From: Manis javanica
Taxonomy: Eukaryota > Chordata > Mammalia > Pholidota > Manidae
Assembly (NCBI RefSeq): GCF_040802235.1
Contig: NC_133156.1
Location: 117,272,173 to 117,336,172, forward strand
Reading direction: 5' to 3'
Length of the DNA: 64,000 nucleotides
The position numbers and the translations under genes are program-made. The notes under the pieces were generated by a model that saw only the letters and a list, made by a program, of their open reading frames with translations, searched no databases and had not been told where the DNA came from. This document shows positions 12,701 through 23,309 of this stretch, one piece after another (the stretch's first letter is position 1; every line of letters begins with the position of its first letter).

Positions 12701-15700
12701 CAGAACTGCTGCTCCAGTCTCAGTTGTTGCCACAGCACCAGTCATCCAATTTCTTTCTGTCTGCTCCTGCCTTTTCAAACCAACCCACATCTGGGTCCTC
12801 GTGACCTTCACAGGGTCCTTTAAATTCTTCCTTCAAGAAGCAGACTGTATTTCCTTTTGTGCTTGTGCCTGAGGATAGAAGCAGAGCATGAAGGGCTCCA
12901 CAACCTGAGGCGGCGGCTGCACCTCTCCTGGAAGAAACCGTGGTTGCCGAGTCCTTCTGGCTTTCCACCAGCTTTCAACCAGGTGGGGTTTCAACCGAGG
13001 AGGGGCTGATGCCTCAGGCACTGGCAGGGCTTACCCCACCCCGTTCATCAAACCTCTGCTCCTCCATTTCTGGGGCTGATGGTTCCACTACATCCTTCAC
13101 CTGCCCCACAGCACCTGGCAGCCTGCACTCCCATACTGTTTCTTCTCGTGCCGCTCCTTCTTGGGCCGCTCCTTTTTCTTGTACTGCTTCCTCTCAGACA
13201 TCCTTTACTATTTCCACAGCACTTCACAGTGACTCCATTTCAATCAGCAACAAATTTTCTTTCTCTTGAGGTGGACCCCAGCCCTCCACCCCCTTCACAG
13301 TACCATATATCCACTTGAATGTCTCCCCTTTCATTGGTGCAGCCTGCTGAAACACTCCTCCCACGAGAGCAGCCTTTTCTTTTCCTTAGTCAACAATGAA
13401 TCCTGTTGACTGTCGCCAATTTTCTTGTGAATGGGTTTCAGCTCCGGGCAAGTTCACTATGGATTCAGTGTAACCAAAGAAATAACAGGAGAACGTTCTT
13501 GGGGTGAAAGGGTTATATCCAACTTTATTCCCACGATGGCAGGTCAGTTACTAGAATCCTGTTCACTCAGAGCAAGTCGGCATGCAGGCTGGTCTCTGCC
13601 TCTGGGCCTCTCTACCCACACAGCCCTCTCAGTCTCTGTCCTCGGTGTTGCCACCACTCCAGCCTCTGCTCTCCTCTCCTGCAGTCTTACAGCTGTGACA
13701 TCGTGTGGCCCAGAGCACTGGGTGGAGCCCTTTATATAGAGCCAATAACAATGTATTGCCCACACATGCATAGTGAGCTAGCTGACTAAGGCCAGGTGAG
13801 AATCCTGGCCACAGGAACCTTCACTTTATCCACACACACATTTTAGTGGTTGCTCAAGGATTTACAACGTACATTTTTAACTTTTAACAGTCTACTTCTA
13901 GATAGTATTCTACAACTTCCAGTTACATATAAGTTAGAGCAGGGGTCAGCATGCTATATTCTGTGAATCCTTTTTTCACAAATTATTTTGGAAAACAGCT
14001 ATCCCCATTCACTTACAAATTGTCTAGACTACTTTTGCACTGTAACAGCATAGTTAAGTAACTGTGAGATATCATATGGCTCATATGCCTAAAATATTTA
14101 CTATCTGGCCCTTTAAGAAAAAGTTCGCTGACCTGAGTCAGATCACTTGATAGGTTGTCCCAGCTCTTGGATGCTCTGTTCCCCACCACTACTCATTTTT
14201 CTCTTTGTGTTTTAATTCGGATAATTTCAACTGATCTATCTTCAGGTTCACTGAAGATTTCTTTTGCTGATAAGTCTACTGAAGGTACTGTTTATCTAGT
14301 ATATTTTTCATACTTTTTGCATTCTTATTTTACTTTTTCATTAGTTTCTTTCTCTCTACTGAAAATCCCTGTTATACATAGTGTCCACCTTCTCCAGTAG
14401 ATCCTTTAACATATTAATCATAGTTATTTTATGTCCCTTTCTGATAGCATCAACCAACATACAGGGTATCTCTGAGTATGGTTCCATTGACTGCTGTATT
14501 TCTTGACATTGAGTCATTTCATTTTGATATGTATCTTATAATTTTTTAATTAATGTAGATGTTTTATATAGAAGAACAGTAGAGACTGAGGTAAAGAGGA
14601 TTTACTCCCCAAAATGGATATCCTTTTTCTTGTCAGGCCACTAATACAAGCGGATAAGTCTAACTAGTCAGTAGTTAAATAGGATTTGGCTTTTATTGCT
14701 ATAGTTAACTTCACTGCACCATAATTCTTTCAGCAATGGGCTGCTGCTATCTTATTCTGAGTGAGAATAATGTATATACGTATGCCTTACTTTGTACACA
14801 AAAGATTTGGAGAAGAAATTATAATACTGGCTTGTGGCCCAAATATTCTGATTTCAGGCCTATATAGCTTTGCGAATGGCAGTTATTCAGCATATATAGT
14901 GTTCTTAACTAGTCTACTTTATTTAAAGTAAATACTCCATGCTACACATCTCTCTACTACATGGGTAATTAAAACAAAAGTAAAACTTTTTCAGTTATCT
15001 GTAGAAATTATTTGAATAGGGCCAGAGGCAGAAAAAACATCAATAAGAAAAAGTACAGAGGCATACAACAAAAAAAAATACTATATGGTTTTAGTATTAA
15101 ACTATGATATGCATCAGAATTCTGTAGATACTTGTTAAAAAAAGCAGTAGCCCAAGACACAACCCAAATCTATGAATCATAACCCATCAGGGTAGAAATC
15201 AGGCAGCTGTGTTTTTAATAAGCTCCCTACATGATCCTAATGCACACCAAGGATTGAGAACCCCCCATTAACAGTAATGATCATAGAATCATACTGACAC
15301 ATTAACCATTGTATTCTTAAATAGCCACAGTAAAGTCTAAAAATGTAGTTTTTAATTTGCTTGGGAAAGAAGGTACTTTTAAAAAGAAAATAAGATAATG
15401 CTTACTTTTATGAGCTTCAGCATTTGCAACGTAGATGAACCCATCAACAACTTCACACACCTTCTGAATTTGTGGAATTACGCTGTACCGGCTTCCTTGT
15501 TGATCATCTCCTTCATTCTGTAGACAGAACATCTTGTTAACTGCACTTGTATGCTCTTCTCTTGCTCTATCTCTTTCCTTCCTATAATAAAAATGTAAAT
15601 ATAAAACATAGATACTAAACAGGCTCCATCCCCATAAAATACTCTAGTCCTGATGTCTCAGGTAGGCCACCAAGTAGGTAGCCTTACCTGGTAGTTGAAT

Positions 15701-18700
15701 ATAATATCAGGATGTTGAATTTATGTTGGTTGCGCAACTGAAAACTGACTCCTGATCCAATACCTAAAGGAGAAAAATTATAGTTATTAAAACAAGTCAT
15801 TAATAAAGACATCAAAAGATCCCATTGAAAAAAATTATCCAGTTTAAGCAAAAAGAGAAAAAACTATACCAAGTTATATATAGCTTTGGATTAAAATGAA
15901 ATTATTGTATTGAAGATGCTGTATGCAGTTTTCATTCACATGGTAAAAATACGGATTTAAAAAAAAGAACTACTAGGCAAACAACATTCCTTTTCATATC
16001 ATTATCATCATTAACTTTATTGCTATCATGTCAGAAGCAGCTGCATCAAAACAGCTACTTCTATTTATCCTTGAGACTAAGATTCATTTTCATATTTTTG
16101 TTTCTCATTAGTCTTACTCTCCACATATACATTCAATGATATGCCTTTTTCTCCCTGTGAGAAGGTCTTTTTAAATTGATGAGGAGTCACCAAAGCCACC
16201 TTAGAAAATTGAGGAAATAAGGCAGATACTAAAATTTGGAATTAAACTTGGGTTAGTATCCTGAGTCTGCACATACAGCCATGTTCATGTTGGCCTTAGT
16301 TTTGACATCAAAATGTAGAAATAATAGATATTTCTTAGGGTTCACGTAAGCATTAAGCAAGAAAACAAATGCAGAACTCCCAGAAGAATGGTAAATAACA
16401 GGTGGTAAATACTAGTTTCTTACCACTTTATACCTAAATCATTCAACTTTGTCATTTCTTAACCTCTTCTCTTTTGGCTGTGTTAACACTCAGGGGCTAA
16501 TTCTCCTCTTGCCTCCTGGAAAGACCCTTCTCTTCTTCCATTGCTGTCCTTCCTTTTGCTATATAAATGTCCTCTTACAATCTGTCTACTTCTCTCCTCC
16601 TCACTCCTACCTTTTGGTCTAAATTATCATCATTTCTCACCTAGACTTCTGCAATCACTTCTAACCAGTTTGCTACATCCATTTTGCCCCCTACTGTCCA
16701 GTCTTCTAACAGCATGTGGAAAAATTGCTTAAAAATGCTTATCTAATTATGCCCCTTCCCTGTTATTCAGATAAAAAAAATCTTAATATTATCTGGCCTC
16801 TACTTACCTCGTTAGAACAACTCTACCTTTTGTATCTTTAATCCCTGTGTTATAACCAATCTAGTTGTTTAAATAAGCCATGCTACGCTATCTTAGGTTA
16901 CCATGCAAGGCAGCACATACACAGAGATCTTAGTGGCTGGGACTGCAAGCATCCCAGACCAAATGACTAGTCTTCTGATCACCAGGTCTGGTGCACAACC
17001 CCCCCAAAAAAGGTCACCAAAACAAATTCTACCATGTCTCTGATCTGTTTTCACCAGTTTAACCTGAAGAGATTATGCTCTCAACATGCCTCACTTCAGC
17101 CCAGTATGATCTCTATGCTGTTCTGCACCACCTTACCTATGACCCACCCCATTGTCCTTCCATGATCTTGCAAGATTTGAGGCATAATTAGAACATTTTC
17201 AAACAATCACTCCAGCTGCTGTCTGGAGAATGAAACTGCCATTTCATTATCAGACTTCCCTGTATCTCCAGTCTCTTCTGGAAATGTTCCTGCCACTCCA
17301 TGACCTTAAATGAAACTGCCCTGCCCGTAGATGTTGCTTCTCTTGCAGTGAATTCTTAAGTAACAAAGCTGCTTATTCTGTTACATCTCAGGGTAAAGAG
17401 GTGGGGTCAATGTTGTCTTTACTCCCCACTGGCAGGTCCTGACCATTACTCACCCATCCTCTCCAAAAACTTCATCTCTTTCAGACACCCACACCACTCA
17501 GCTGTAGTACCATCTCCCCTTCCTTAACCTTAACATTTATGAATTTCCTTTTGATAATTTCTTCCTCCAAACATTCACTGAAAATTTCAGCACTTGGTTC
17601 CCAATCTTACTCTCCATCCTCAGAAACTTACAAGTCCATGAGGACTCCATATAATTCCCAAATCTTGGTTTCTAGCCCAGATCTTGCTTGAGATCTAGAT
17701 GCAAAAAGTAATTAATAAATTCATTCATTTATTAATCTATCAAATATATTGAGTGCCTACTGTGTGCCTGGCCCCACAGATACATCTAAAATAAAGCTGA
17801 CATGAATTCCTGCCCCAAGATTAATGGAGCTTCCATTCAAGAGGATTGCTTAGAGCAGGCACCTCTCCTATTTCCCAAAGTTATCAAAGTCACCATATTT
17901 TAAAGAGTAGCTGTCACTCTCTCTATGCAGATCCCTCAAAAAATTTTCTCTTTCTTTTCCTGTGTTCCCTTATCCTAGTGAATGGCACCATCATCCAATA
18001 AAAACCACACCAGAAACCTGGAGTTATCCTTTTTACTGCTAACACTGATTCACAGTGGTTGCTCAATAGGTCTCCATGTCTTTATAGTTACTTCTAATTA
18101 ATTCTCCACTCAGGAGCCAGAATGATCTTTCAATATTCAATCTTGACCACCCATTACTCTAATTAAAATCCTTCAACTGCTTCAAAATGATCAAGCATGG
18201 CATAGAAGTATGTTCTCACCTGACTCTAGACACACAGAGCTGCTTCAGAAGTGTCACACACACCCAGGCCTTTGTGCTTGTAGAAATGCAGTTCTCAGTG
18301 GTGAGAATATTTTTAACCTTTTTTTGATGGCCTACTCCTACTCATGCTAATGACGCTAGCCCAGATCTTGCTTGAGATCTGGATGCAAAAAGTAATTCAT
18401 AAATTCATTCATTTATTAATCTATCAAACATATGAGTGCCTACTGTGTGCCTGGCCCCACAGATACATCTAAAATGTAACACATGTTAGGCACAGTGTCT
18501 AATGCGGAGCCTTCTCTGACCGTTATCTTTCTAACCAGGAACTAATCATATCACATTCTAATTCATCTTCTTACTTACCACTGCCCTAACGTAGATCAAG
18601 TTTCTTCAAAGCAGAGGTTTTTTTTATGCTCTACAACTCTAGCACCTAATGGGTGCTCTCAATAAATAAGTACAATATAAGCTAGATTATACTGTTTCTT

Positions 18701-21700
18701 ATATTTGTTACATATCCTTCTCACCAACTGTATTGTGCTTTTTGTTGTTGATTTTAACAGAAATAAAGGGAAGGTGATAATTTAGCTCTTTTTAAAAATT
18801 CCAGTATATATCAAAGTACTTTGCATACAGTAGATGCTGAATGGTTTTTGCTAACATCTTTTAAAATACAGTTAAGTACTATACAAATACAACCTCTTTA
18901 CAACATATAATTTACTTTCACATGATCTTATATTCTGGATTACACAAATTCAAGGAACTACGAGGAAGTCTACCTCTTATAAAAAGTTAATTATTTCAGT
19001 CCACTGGGACCTGGGGGGAGACTCCCATTCATGAAATCGCTATATTACATCAAAGAGTTAATGAATTAAAAAATTAATTTCTTTCTATTCAGCATTCTAT
19101 TTCAAGCTTAAGGTGTTTTAATTATTATGTACTATAGACTAACATGAAAATTACCATCAATCTGCCTATGAGGCAAACCAGCTGTTGGGCAAAGTTCCTC
19201 AGAAGACATCAAGCTCAGCACCAAGGATGTATTCAGTTCTTCCAAACCTGGTCCAAACATAGCAAATCGTGGTTCATTCTGAATGATCAATGAGTGTAAA
19301 AATGAGGTGACAGCTCCATACACAGGATGGCTAGATTTTGAGGATCTTCTTGTATACGGACAGCACATTTTATAGCTGTATAAAGTCATCACAATTGGAA
19401 AATTAACACAGAAAAACTTATTTAGCCAATTACTCATTCAACAAGATAAAATTTATTGAGAACTTGCTAAACACACGGGATACAGTGACTATATAGTGCT
19501 AATCCTCATAGAGGCAATGGATGAGAGTAATCATAATATGTATGCCAAGTGCCATAACAGGAAAAAGCACAAGGTTCTATGGGAATAACAGTGGTCCAGA
19601 GTTGAGGAAGACTTCCCCAGAAAGTGATTACTTTGTAATCTTTCATTTAGATCCTTTCATAGAACACTTGGTCTAACACTTGATTCAGTAGTTAAAATTC
19701 ACTATAAAGAGAAGTGATTCTCAACCTGGGGAGATTTTGCCCTTCTGGGGAATATTTGGCAATGTCTGGAGACATTTTTGTCATCACAACCTGGGGGGTG
19801 ATGGGGCAGTGGCCCTGGTATCTAACAGACAGAGGCCAGGGATGTTGCTAGATGTCCTACAATGTACAGGACAGTTCCTATACCATCTAGTCCAAAACGT
19901 TAATAGTGCCAAAATTGAGAAACCCTGCATTGAAGATAAATTACAGACAATTACCATAAATGTCCCCAGAAGTAAACAAAACAACACATACACACAATTA
20001 CTAAGGCCACCAATATAACCGAATTTCTTAGGTACTCTTATTAACAACATCAAATCTAACAGTTTAGTTAAGTGTTAAATACACAGGGAGGCTCAAATCT
20101 GCCCTTACAGATAACCTAGACAACTAAGAATCATGTGAAACAATGTGAATTCAATAGTGATCAATTTCTAACTAGGAACACCACATGCTATCAAAAATTA
20201 AAGCAAAGTTACCCAAATAAAAATAAAACCTAAAGCCTTCTTAACTAAATACAGCTGGTTAAGACAATCACTAACTTAACAAGATAATTATCTTGATTTA
20301 GGAACCTTGTAATCCAATAAGGAAAAAAATCAACTTTGAAGCTAGGTAGAGCTGACCAAGTCTCACTCTTTTAGTTAGTTATGTAAGCCACTTATCACCT
20401 AAACTTCAGGCTTTCCATATGCATTATTTGAGCAATATCAACCAACCCAGGGTTATAAGGATCAGAAATAACTTCTATGATTGCAAATGGTAGTTACTAT
20501 GATTATTACTATCCTAGTGGAAAATTTGGTTCCACAGCATCAGATACACTTAATGATGTGGCTGCTTGTGGGACAATGTAGAAGTTAACGTCCAGCAAGT
20601 GAGAGTAGAGTAACAATAAAATTATAAATAACATTCACACACATTTTAATCAAGTAGTGTCACAGACTTGATGTAATGGTATCTGGATTTGAATAAGGAA
20701 AGATTCTGAATAATTTAATAAAGGTGGAAGAATATTTGTACTTTAGGTAAGAAGTGATAGTGCGCTTCATTTAATTTTTTTCCCCATCATTTATTCAAGA
20801 TATTTATTTAATTTTATCGTGTATGTAAAAGACATTATTAATATTATTAATGTTATTGAGCAACTGCAGTGTGCTGGATTCTATGAGGGATACTTTATGT
20901 GTGTTTACTTATTTAATCCTCAGGCAGTAACAAGGTATTCACATTATGGATGTGGAATTGAGGTTCCTTAAATTTGGGGCTTTCAATAAAGCAGGTTATA
21001 TCCAAATCCAACATGTATTTTTAAGACAGCCTGATGTGTTCTAACGTGAGCAGTCCTGTATTAACTAACTATATGACTTAGGAAAATCCATAACCATTCA
21101 ACTTCAATTACATATCCATAATATGAAAAAAATGCCTTCTTACTGGGTGAGCATTAAATAAGCAAACATACATAAAGCATCCCTCATAAAATCCAATACA
21201 CTATAGTTGCTCAATAACATTATTTTACCATTTGATATTTGAAAATGTCAATGCTTTTGGATGATAACAAAATCTTATTTCCCAGAACCTTGAGAATTGT
21301 TTTGTTCCTGTCAAAGAACTGCTCTCTGATCTCTGGCTATTTCTTCTTTTGATATGTAAAAGTATTTATTATTTAATAAAATGACAATGTTCTAAAGATA
21401 ATGAAAATTCTAAGAAGTGTTTTCTTCTTGACACATGAACTACCAATAATTATTCAAATATTCTAGTCAGGCACTGTAGGGAAAATAAAATATGTTAAAG
21501 TTGAAAGTGTCCTACAAAGGAAGTCAATTAGTTTAACCCCCATTTTTTACAAAAGGACACTTAGACCCAAAATCCATGAAGAAACTTAGTAGCAGGGCCA
21601 AGACTTAGACTATTGACTTGCAATACAGTCAAATATAGTATCATCTTTTTAGTTCATTAAACTATATACTTACACTGCCATGTAGTCAAAAAATGCAGCA

Positions 21701-23296
21701 TCAGTGATTTCAGATATAGGCTTTTTTAAGATTTCCAGATCTGGAAGAGACTTCCAGTCAACAGAAGACCAAGAAGGAAGATCCCGCATCAGGAAATATC
21801 TCCACAGGATTGGATCTCGTACAGTTTCATTCCAATAATGACTTGTACTTCCCAACTGACACAGATCATGAGGTGAAAGAAATGACAAAATATATAGCTG
21901 TACATCAATCTGAAACAGGGAAGCAACAAGTAGGTAAAAGCGATGAATAATTTATGTTGGAAAATTGTTCTCTTGATACTAAATTACAAAATAACAAATA
22001 ATTATATTATACTAGGAAATCAAAGACCAACTGAACAGTCTTCCAGCAATTAAATCTATCAAGATAAATTACAAAACTAAAAGAATTACCAGACCAGATA
22101 ACCAAAGATCAACTTAAGAACATTTTAAATAATTAAATACATCATTCTGAAGTCACTTTCCTGCCATAAGGAAAATCTTAACTGAACATCAGAATCTTAA
22201 CTGAACACTTAATTTTGGACATACTGAAACATTCCTGAAAAACCAACTCTGATTCAAGTATTTTTCAAGCAAAATCACCAGTGCCCTTAATTTCTCATGG
22301 GGATTTTGCCGCACCATTTATTTCAATAAATTACTTAGGAAATAATTTATTCTTCAAAATAAAACCCTTATCAAGTGGACAAACCTCTGATTTTATTACT
22401 ACATCAAAGAGTAAATTTGCTGCCTTTCTCCATAAAATCTATTAAGTCATTTCAAAGACTATCTGCACGGGGCAGAACCTTGGAGGCATCCACGTCTGCA
22501 GTTCTCAATTTCCGATGGATGTCTGAGCGAGCTGTCTGACATCCACCTACCTGAAAAGTTTTAACAGTAAATGATGTGCATAATTCTTGTGGCCTGCTGT
22601 AACGTGTGGCGCTTATAACTTACTCATTTTCAACGGAGTGGAAACTCTTGTTACTTGAAATACGGTAAGATAATAGCCACAATACCCTCGAGTGTTTGGG
22701 TGACCCCCCAAGTGTTTCGGTACGTTGAGCCTGGGGTGAAAGATGCTGAGAACACTGACGTTGGAGGATTTCCCGAGCTGACCAGAAAGACTGGGATGGT
22801 CTCCTTACTCCCTTAACCTGACGTTCAGGGTGTCCTAGACCCAAGATGTGTTTTGCGGGGTAGAAAACCTGAGCGTGCCCCTAAAAGTTGGTGTCGCCGA
22901 GACCTCTGGCCCGGCTGCGGGGCACCGGGGTCAAAGCCAGGGCGTTTCTGGCTAACGGCGGCTCCCACTGACGACAGTGCCCGGAATGGCACAGGGACAG
23001 CGCCAGACACAGCCCGGGCCGCGGGGAGGCCCCCCAGGAGCCGCCCGGGCCGGGAGCCCCTGCCACCCCGACCCTGAGTCCGTCCGCGGCCGGGGGCCGC
23101 CGCTCACCGGCAGCCGCGCCAGGGTGCAGGCCCCCTCATCCGCCTCGTTTCCGGAGGCTCGCGGCGCCGCTGTCTCCTTGCCCACCGACTGCCAGAAGCT
23201 CCTCCAGCCGCTGAGGATGGCCGTCTCCAGGCGGCCCCAGTCACTGTGGTGCGGCAGAGGGGAGTCGTCCCTGCTGCGCCGGTCGCTTCCCGCCAT
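9656..23296 (-). CDS. FBXO4: FBXO4, F-box only protein 4 (seven coding exons, complete)
   Basis: Substrate-recognition subunit of an SCF (SKP1-CUL1-F-box) ubiquitin ligase. Family knowledge: FBXO4 targets the telomere protein TRF1, and cyclin D1 has also been reported, with dispute. The seven exons (23108-23296, 21674-21909, 19155-19375, 15688-15763, 15406-15581, 10686-10861, 9656-9745) total 1164 nt including the stop. This gives 387 residues, the same length as human. Every intron is GT-AG and the phases close exactly. The F-box spans about residues 62-102 (LP then the ILSFLSPHDLCQLGS stretch). The C-terminal half is the atypical GTPase-like substrate-binding fold. Ser12-Pro13, the reported GSK3 site in human, is kept. 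The start at 23296 lies in a CpG island with a G at -3 and G at +4. No damage is seen, so it is very likely functional. Confidence 0.97.
9746..10685. other. FBXO4 intron 6
   Basis: About 0.9 kb. A possible hAT-type non-autonomous fragment lies near 10185-10390 ('ctttcaaactgtgttccaaa...'). The rest shows nothing assignable. Confidence 0.5.
10686..10861 (-). CDS. FBXO4: FBXO4 coding exon 6
   Basis: A 176-nt exon with acceptor CTTAG and donor GTAAGG. It encodes HEWQDEFSRIMAMTDPAFG, LVLSCIS and CFYLAHEL, ending in NHPWM. It is too broken by frame to appear as a long unspliced ORF but matches the family throughout. Confidence 0.95.
11275..11890 (+). repeat. MLT1-type LTR (ERVL-MaLR), with internal tandem duplication
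   Basis: The phrases 'cctctagaagctgagaac', 'cctcagtcctata', 'gaactgaattcagcc' and 'gttttaagccacta' are hallmarks of this ancient mammalian LTR class. It ends near the AATAG-type 3' text at 11885. It lies in FBXO4 intron 5, antisense to the gene. The 5' part contains a 41-bp exact duplication, listed separately. Confidence 0.65.
11364..11445. repeat. Exact 41-bp tandem duplication
   Basis: The unit starting 'gatatcactgccatgat' at 11364-11404 is repeated without a mismatch at 11405-11445. Identity inside an otherwise diverged old LTR points to a recent local duplication or an assembly artefact. Confidence 0.97.
12080..12495 (-). repeat. 3' LTR of the endogenous retroviral element
   Basis: 416 bp with TG...CA ends on the minus strand. 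The TATATAAAG box is near 12400-12390. It is the better preserved copy at the terminal CA. Confidence 0.78.
12496..12507 (-). other. Polypurine tract of the retroviral element
   Basis: Minus-strand GGAGGAGTAGAG directly abuts the TG start of the 3' LTR. This is the expected position for the plus-strand DNA primer and it fixes the element's orientation. Confidence 0.7.
13401..13418 (-). other. Primer-binding-site-like sequence
   Basis: Minus-strand text beginning TGGCGACAGTCAACAGGA lies two bases inside the 5' LTR, where a tRNA primer would bind. I cannot assign the tRNA with certainty. Confidence 0.5.
13421..13834 (-). repeat. 5' LTR of the endogenous retroviral element
   Basis: 414 bp, co-linear with the copy at 12080-12495. 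The TATATAAAG box (near 13740-13730) is kept. The terminal CA is changed to AA. Confidence 0.78.
13940..14140. repeat. hAT-type non-autonomous DNA transposon
   Basis: The ends are imperfect inverted repeats: CAGGGGTCAGCA on the left and TCGCTGACCTGA on the right. The internal 'aaaatatttactatctggcccttta' is the familiar text of this mammalian family. It lies 100 bp from the retroviral element. Confidence 0.65.
14141..15104. other. FBXO4 intron 5, remaining part
   Basis: AT-rich. A piece near 14160-14560 resembles antisense L1 or a related old repeat, without firm assignment. No exon is seen. Confidence 0.4.
15105..15270. repeat. MER20-like hAT fragment
   Basis: Contains 'gcatcagaattc', 'tttttaataagctccc' and 'tgagaaccccc', typical of this short eutherian DNA transposon family. 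It lies just upstream, in the coordinate sense, of FBXO4 exon 5. Confidence 0.55.
15406..15581 (-). CDS. FBXO4: FBXO4 coding exon 5
   Basis: A 176-nt exon with acceptor TATAG and donor GTAAGC. It encodes RKERDRAREEHTSAVNKM and then the QKVCEVVDGFIYVANAEAH segment. It is separated from exon 4 by an intron of only 106 nt (15582-15687). Confidence 0.96.
15688..15763 (-). CDS. FBXO4: FBXO4 coding exon 4
   Basis: A 76-nt exon between a TTTAG acceptor and a GTAAGG donor. It encodes GIGSGV followed by the hydrophobic FNILILYST strand of the GTPase-like fold. Confidence 0.95.
15764..16500. other. FBXO4 intron 3, exon-4-proximal part
   Basis: No gene or clear repeat is seen. The segment near 16200-16400 has MIR-like phrases ('cctgagtctgcacatac', 'ttcttagggttcacgtaagcatt'), plus strand, weakly supported. 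Confidence 0.35.
16510..17330 (+). repeat. L2 (LINE-2) fragment, sense
   Basis: Carries L2 3' text such as 'cacctagacttctgcaatcacttctaacc', the acid-poor 'cctactgtccagtctt' and 'tctggcctctacttacc', in the usual order. It is old, interrupted and non-coding. Confidence 0.7.
17672..17792. repeat. Duplicated 121-bp block, copy 1
   Basis: Runs from 'ctagcccagatcttgcttg' to 'acatctaaaat' and recurs at 18356-18475 with only a few differences. The 3' half ('gagtgcctactgtgtgcctgg') is L2/MIR-like, but the 5' half is local sequence, so this is a segmental duplication and not two independent insertions. Confidence 0.9.
18000..18330 (+). repeat. L2 fragment, sense
   Basis: Text such as 'gaatgatcttt', 'attaaaatccttcaactgcttc' and 'caggcctttgtgcttg' follows the L2 3' consensus order seen in many mammals. 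Confidence 0.65.
18356..18475. repeat. Duplicated 121-bp block, copy 2
   Basis: Near-identical to 17672-17792, same orientation, about 0.68 kb away in FBXO4 intron 3. It differs by a short deletion near the middle and a few substitutions. Confidence 0.9.
18476..19154. other. FBXO4 intron 3, exon-3-proximal part
   Basis: Opens with more L2/MIR-like text ('cttctctgaccgttatctttctaaccagg'); the remainder up to exon 3 is unassigned AT-rich sequence. Confidence 0.4.
19155..19375 (-). CDS. FBXO4: FBXO4 coding exon 3
   Basis: Begins after an ACAG acceptor and completes the split Val codon. It encodes the CCPYTRR and MFGPGLEELNTSLV regions of the substrate-binding domain. It ends after GAT-G with donor GTAATT (phase 1). 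Confidence 0.96.
19713..19929 (+). repeat. MER5A hAT-Charlie DNA transposon
   Basis: Starts with 'tgattctcaacctgggg', continues 'atttggcaatgtctggagac' and ends 'attgagaaaccctg'. The ends form terminal inverted repeats. The near full length fits the 190-bp MER5A family. It lies in FBXO4 intron 2. Confidence 0.88.
19930..21673. other. FBXO4 intron 2, remaining part
   Basis: Two weak antisense MIR matches (about 20845-20990 and 21510-21630: 'acttagtagcagggccaagacttagac') are the only features. No exon is seen. Confidence 0.45.
21674..21909 (-). CDS. FBXO4: FBXO4 coding exon 2 (F-box core)
   Basis: The acceptor CAG precedes ATT at 21909 and the donor GTAAGT follows at 21673. It encodes most of the SKP1-binding F-box (IDVQLYILSFLSPHDLCQLG) and the following WRYFLMRDLPSW segment, ending inside a Val codon (phase 2). 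Confidence 0.97.
21910..22840. other. FBXO4 intron 1, distal part
   Basis: Unassigned. A short imperfect tandem ('aatcttaactgaacat/c') lies near 22176-22208. GC content rises towards the CpG island from about 22450. Confidence 0.4.
23108..23296 (-). CDS. FBXO4: FBXO4 coding exon 1
   Basis: Codons 1-63, from the ATG to the Leu-Pro that opens the F-box. The donor is GTGAGC at 23107, phase 0. It contains the conserved SDWGRLE and ILSGW-FWQSV stretches. The linker after residue 40 is the most diverged part of the protein. Confidence 0.97.
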
Positions 23297-23309
23297 GGCC
23301 GCCGGCGCC

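Larger units (their letters stand above)
12080..13834 (-). mobile_element. Short endogenous retroviral element with two LTRs
   Basis: Two direct copies of a roughly 415-bp LTR flank about 925 bp of internal DNA. On the minus strand the LTR starts TGTGGATAAAG and carries a TATATAAAG box. A polypurine tract (12507-12496) lies against the 3' LTR. A TGG-initial primer-binding-like stretch (13418-13401) lies two bases inside the 5' LTR. No gag, pol or env frame is recognisable, so this is an internally deleted or non-autonomous element. By eye the LTRs differ at about one site in seven, implying an old insertion. It lies in FBXO4 intron 5, in the same direction as the gene. CACAT occurs at the left border and two bases beyond the right border, perhaps a blurred target-site duplication. 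Confidence 0.8.

Noticed and set aside
16905-17010. Possible small RNA gene because of 'gcagcacatac' (U6-like) text
   Set aside because: Only about ten bases resemble U6. The rest of the snRNA and its terminator are missing.
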